DNA of 14,852 nucleotides from Deinococcales bacterium. GTDB taxonomy: Bacteria; Deinococcota; Deinococci; Deinococcales; JAAFIG01. The stretch covers positions 1 through 14,852 of the forward strand of contig JAAFIG010000057.1 in NCBI GenBank assembly GCA_013298595.1. Reading direction: 5' to 3'. Below the pieces are notes generated by a model. The model was not told the DNA's origin. It ran no database searches and saw nothing but the letters and a program-made list of their open reading frames with translations. Shown piece by piece: positions 12,396 to 14,852 of the stretch (position 1 is its first letter; every line of letters starts with the position of its first letter). Made by a program: the position numbers and the translations under genes.

Positions 12396-14423
12396 TTATA
12401 ACAAATGGGGATTATCGTTACGGGCTTCATACGTTGCTGTTACGCCACCGTTAATTAAAATGGTTGTACCACTCATCATTGAACCTGTGATATTCAATGC
12501 ACCATTGATGGTCATTGCGCCACCACTCCATAAAATGCCTTTGAAATTTGCACTTCCATTGATGGTCAAAGTGTTCTGAGCAACAGCCAGAAAATTTGGA
12601 TACTCATCGGTTGTGGCAAGATTCCCATTCAAATTCAGATGACCCATGCTGGCAAAAGTGCTGGCACCACTTATTATTGTAGCAACATTCAGATTCAGTG
12701 TATGACTGCTATTACTAGCAATTAAACTGCTGCTACTCAGATTTAAACTTGAGTTAATGGTTGGACGACCCGCCACAACCACACTATCGGTTAAACGCAT
12801 ACCAGCATTGGCATTGAGATTATTTTTACTGCCAACTACTAATGTTTTACCAGTCAGAATAGCATTGAAATTCAAATTCAAATCACCCCGAACCTCGAGA
12901 CAAGCACTTGTGCCAAACAACGAATCCAAAGCCGATTGTGTATTAACATTCTGCGTACCACTGACAATTTTTGTGCAATTTGTCGGCACCGCTTTTGCCA
13001 CAATTGCACTGACTTGCGGCACGGGTGTGCTGCTGTCATTCGCAGAAACCGTTGTGCCATTTAACAAATTCTTTTGACCATTGATGGTGATATTGCCTCG
13101 AGCCATAATGCCAGTACCAACGGTTTTTGTATTAGGTATATTGCGTCGAATAATTTTCAAACCACCATCGCCACTGGCAACAAATAACAAACGCTTAGCT
13201 GTATCAGTAGCTACAAAATTAGCACTGCCACGAACACCATTAGCATCTTTTAAATCAAAACGACCAGCAAAATTGAGGCTTTTACTAGCATTGGCTGTAC
13301 TTGGCACTCGAGCCACATACACACCCGCAGCTCCACCCGAAATATAAACCAAATCACCATCGGTGGTTACGGCATTGGTGGTGTACTCAAAAGCATTCGG
13401 CACACCCACAGGAATCTGATTAGCAAACTTAAAAATTGCTGAGTTACTACTCGGGTTGTAAACCTCGAGACCCGCTGTACCTTTAGCCACATAAATATAT
13501 TTGTTATCTAAATGCAATGTGTTTTTAGCTTCGACACTACCAACATTACCAAGTGCGATACTGCCAGTTGGTGCATTCAGATTATTACTGTTATATAAAC
13601 GCACTTGCCCAGCACTACCCGCCTCGAGAGCTGCAATGGTATCGCCTTGAACAGCCAGAAATTGCGCCCGAGCAAATGCTGACCACGATTGCGTACCAAG
13701 ATTTACACTGTTTAATAACCCAATACCACCAGCTGTACTATCAGTTAAAACAGCTTGTTGATCGCCACTCGAGACAAATAAACCCGCATTGGTTTTCACC
13801 AAACTATTACCCGTAAAACCATGTTGCAACAAACGAATACTCACAGGTGAACCCAATTTGCCATTGACCAAAGGTGCCTTACCAATAAAAGCTGGACGCA
13901 CCACAGCAGGTAAAACCACGTTAGGCAAAATATCAGCTAATTTATCAACATCCACAGCACCCGTAAAATACACTTCGTTGGCATTCGCATCGGCATAAAC
14001 AGCATTCACATCCAGCATATCAAAAGCTAAACTCGAAGTCACTTGAGGCGCATTAGGATCGGTGATATCCACCATCTCTAAACCACCAGAAAACGCATCA
14101 CCCTCGAGTGCATAAGACACAAAAGCAGCATTGCCCAGCACCGCCACATGCGTTGCTCGAACAGCCGTTGCACCCACGTTCATGGCACTAGAAACGCCAA
14201 CCAATTTGTAATCATCAGCAAAAGCTTGCACAGCCACGCTACCACTGCGTTCCAAAATAATACTCGAATTAGGATTACGAACTCGAGCTACTAATTCTGC
14301 AGGATTCGTGGTTAAAACCGCAGGAATTTGCACAGCCATTTCGGTGGGATTTACAGGATACGATTGGCAACCAATCAGCAAAGCCAGTGTTATCGGGGCG
14401 ACAGCTGAAACAGCACTCTTCAT
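12396..14423 (-). CDS. Large lipoprotein: LVIVD-like beta-propeller joined to an Asn/Gly-rich beta-repeat domain
   Basis: I do not recognise a characterised function. The protein has 675 residues from the ATG at 14423. I prefer this start to the longer frame (14471) because it gives a lipoprotein signal peptide with lipobox LIGC (C19) and follows a leaderless-type -10 box. Residues about 60-428 resemble LVIVD/propeller repeats, with recurring units such as GLEMVDITDPNAPQV, TAGLEVYNPSSN, GAAGVYVARV and GDGGLKIIRRN. From about 434 to the end comes a repetitive region rich in Asn, Ser and hydrophobic residues, with many I-x-I/L-N-G units (GNITINGQKN, NTLTINGSANF, MTINGALNITG, TTILINGGV), like a beta-helix or bactofilin-like stack. 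C483 and C508 could form a disulfide. The likely site is the outer surface of a membrane; a scaffold or adhesive role is only a guess. Eight CTCGAG sites, none in the first 497 window bases (the C-terminal end). Confidence 0.82.
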   Translation of the reverse strand: MKSAVSAVAPITLALLIGCQSYPVNPTEMAVQIPAVLTTNPAELVARVRNPNSSIILERSGSVAVQAFADDYKLVGVSSAMNVGATAVRATHVAVLGNAAFVSYALEGDAFSGGLEMVDITDPNAPQVTSSLAFDMLDVNAVYADANANEVYFTGAVDVDKLADILPNVVLPAVVRPAFIGKAPLVNGKLGSPVSIRLLQHGFTGNSLVKTNAGLFVSSGDQQAVLTDSTAGGIGLLNSVNLGTQSWSAFARAQFLAVQGDTIAALEAGSAGQVRLYNSNNLNAPTGSIALGNVGSVEAKNTLHLDNKYIYVAKGTAGLEVYNPSSNSAIFKFANQIPVGVPNAFEYTTNAVTTDGDLVYISGGAAGVYVARVPSTANASKSLNFAGRFDLKDANGVRGSANFVATDTAKRLLFVASGDGGLKIIRRNIPNTKTVGTGIMARGNITINGQKNLLNGTTVSANDSSTPVPQVSAIVAKAVPTNCTKIVSGTQNVNTQSALDSLFGTSACLEVRGDLNLNFNAILTGKTLVVGSKNNLNANAGMRLTDSVVVAGRPTINSSLNLSSSSLIASNSSHTLNLNVATIISGASTFASMGHLNLNGNLATTDEYPNFLAVAQNTLTINGSANFKGILWSGGAMTINGALNITGSMMSGTTILINGGVTATYEARNDNPHLL

Positions 14424-14429
14424 AATCAA

Positions 14430-14435
14430 AGTATA
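14430..14435 (-). promoter_or_regulatory. Leaderless-type -10 box of the LVIVD lipoprotein gene
   Basis: On the minus strand TATACT is followed by exactly 6 bases (TTGATT) and the ATG at 14423. No Shine-Dalgarno sequence is present. The -35 region is a run of T about 16 bases upstream and is weak. The arrangement is the same as for the genes starting at 12321 and 9833. Confidence 0.55.
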
Positions 14436-14734
14436 AAAGCTAACTCGAGTTAAAAAAGTGCAAAATAGCATCTTAGAAAAACAGATTTAAGCGTTCTCGA
14501 GAATGCTTTACCAGAATGCAGTGCATTAGGACAAGTTAAACTTACAAGAATCTAACGAATGTCTGGAAATGAATGCCTTTTAAGATTTCGGCAGTACCAA
14601 AAGCCTTACGAATATTTTTGAAACGCAGATTAATACTTTTCTCGAGTACTTGTTTACGCCATTGACTAATGTATGCACCCATCACACATGAAGTAAAACC
14701 CCTAATGGTAGTTTACCCCTCAAGTATCAGTAAG
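14436..14734. other. Stretch without a convincing gene
   Basis: This stretch holds CTCGAG sites at 14444, 14496 and 14641; the one at 14496 is the centre of a 20-base near-palindrome (14489-14508, one mismatch). A minus-strand frame of 46 codons (14682 down to 14542, starting MGAYISQWRKQVLEKSINLR) is basic and could be a tiny gene or a decayed fragment. It has no ribosome site and no family I recognise, so I do not call it a gene. Confidence 0.4.
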
Positions 14735-14852
14735 TCACCAAGTGATACCTGGTATCAGCGTCGGAAGACTAATACTGGTTTCAGACGAACACTGAATCTG
14801 ACGAAAAAAATTTGAACCCCAACCATACAAAGCACCAGTTGAATCCACAAAA
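14735..14852 (-). CDS. C-terminal end of an RCC1-repeat protein (5' part beyond window edge)
   Basis: A minus-strand frame enters from the right edge and ends at a TGA at 14735-14737. Its 38 visible residues include VDSTGALYGWGSNFFRQIQ and end SLPTLIPGITW. This fits an RCC1 repeat, whose common form is GxLYxWGxNxxGQLG...PxxIPGI. The usual Gly before Gln is Arg here. RCC1-like repeats form seven-bladed propellers and in bacteria are common in exported or surface proteins of unknown partner. Only the last repeat is visible, so nothing can be said about the rest, and the repeat may be from an intact or a decayed gene. A 15-base palindrome (14743-14757) inside it encodes IPGI and is probably incidental. 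Confidence 0.55.
   Translation of the reverse strand, partial: FVDSTGALYGWGSNFFRQIQCSSETSISLPTLIPGITW

Larger units (their letters stand above)
21..14646. repeat. Highly iterated palindrome CTCGAG, about 83 copies across the window
   Basis: Hand counting finds about 83 CTCGAG sites, one per 180 bases, against 3.6 expected for a hexamer with equal bases. Copies per gene: R2lox 7, mltG 7, peptidase 2, rpmF 0, helical protein 4, dioxygenase 5, lacI 8, MalG 4, MalF 1, binding protein 2, GH32 12, pseudouridine synthase 7, LVIVD lipoprotein 8. No strong extended consensus is apparent around the hexamer. In coding DNA it is read as Leu-Glu (CTC GAG), as x-Arg (nCT CGA Gnn) and as Ser-Ser or Ser-Arg (nnC TCG AGn), so it is not the result of one favoured dipeptide. 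It also forms the stems of the hairpins at 3731, 5307 and 8312. Confidence 0.95.

Noticed and set aside
14424-14471. N-terminal extension of the LVIVD lipoprotein to 14471
   Set aside because: It would bury the lipoprotein signal peptide behind 16 residues and place the TATACT box inside the gene.
14542-14682. 46-codon minus-strand frame as a gene
   Set aside because: It has no ribosome site or -10 box at a useful distance and no recognisable family; a decayed fragment is equally likely.
14743-14757. Palindrome TGATACC-T-GGTATCA near GTATCAG, as an operator
   Set aside because: It lies inside the RCC1-like frame, where it encodes IPGI, so selection on the protein can explain it.
14795-14825. 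GGTTCAAAT on the minus strand, as a tRNA T-loop
   Set aside because: No acceptor or anticodon stems surround it; it encodes WGSN of the RCC1 repeat.

Overview
The window most likely comes from a member of the Deinococcota with moderate GC. The best single clue is the complete ribosomal protein L32 gene, whose N-terminal half follows the Deinococcus form of L32 closely. Three genes that start directly behind a TANNNT box, with no Shine-Dalgarno (SD) sequence, fit the leaderless transcription reported for Deinococcus. Genus cannot be settled from this sequence. The most striking property is not a gene: the palindrome CTCGAG occurs about 83 times by hand count, where about 3.6 would be expected for a random hexamer in 14.85 kb. 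It lies in coding sequence in all three reading frames, in intergenic DNA and in terminator stems, like the HIP1 palindrome of cyanobacteria.

Left part (1-3765): the C-terminal end of a WD40-repeat protein; a complete R2-like ligand-binding oxidase with all metal and cross-link residues; a convergent mltG (endolytic murein transglycosylase) that overlaps it by 14 bases; a peptidase S51/peptidase E-like gene; and rpmF with its own promoter, a structured leader and a strong terminator. Middle left (3778-5336): a two-gene minus-strand unit, a Tat-exported intradiol-type dioxygenase followed by a secreted helical protein of unknown function. It has a promoter, a possible operator and terminators on both sides.

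Centre (5353-11167): a sugar-use locus. On the minus strand are a solute-binding protein, two MalF/MalG-type permeases and a LacI-type regulator. Divergently, on the plus strand, is a cytoplasmic GH32 beta-fructosidase. Between the divergent genes sit two GTAAGCGCTTAC-type operators 22 bp apart, which probably bind the cluster's own LacI protein. The inferred pathway is import of sucrose or a short fructo-oligosaccharide, cytoplasmic hydrolysis by GH32, and repression by LacI until sugar is present. No transport ATPase is encoded here, so the permeases must borrow one from elsewhere.

Right part (11168-14852): an intergenic stretch with a small palindromic repeat (GGGCGAAC-N5-GTTCGCCC) that recurs before the next gene; an S4-domain RluA-family pseudouridine synthase; a large lipoprotein joining an LVIVD-like beta-propeller to an Asn-Gly-rich repeat domain; and, at the right edge, the last repeat of an RCC1-like protein. 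No tRNA, rRNA, CRISPR array, prophage or intact insertion sequence was seen.
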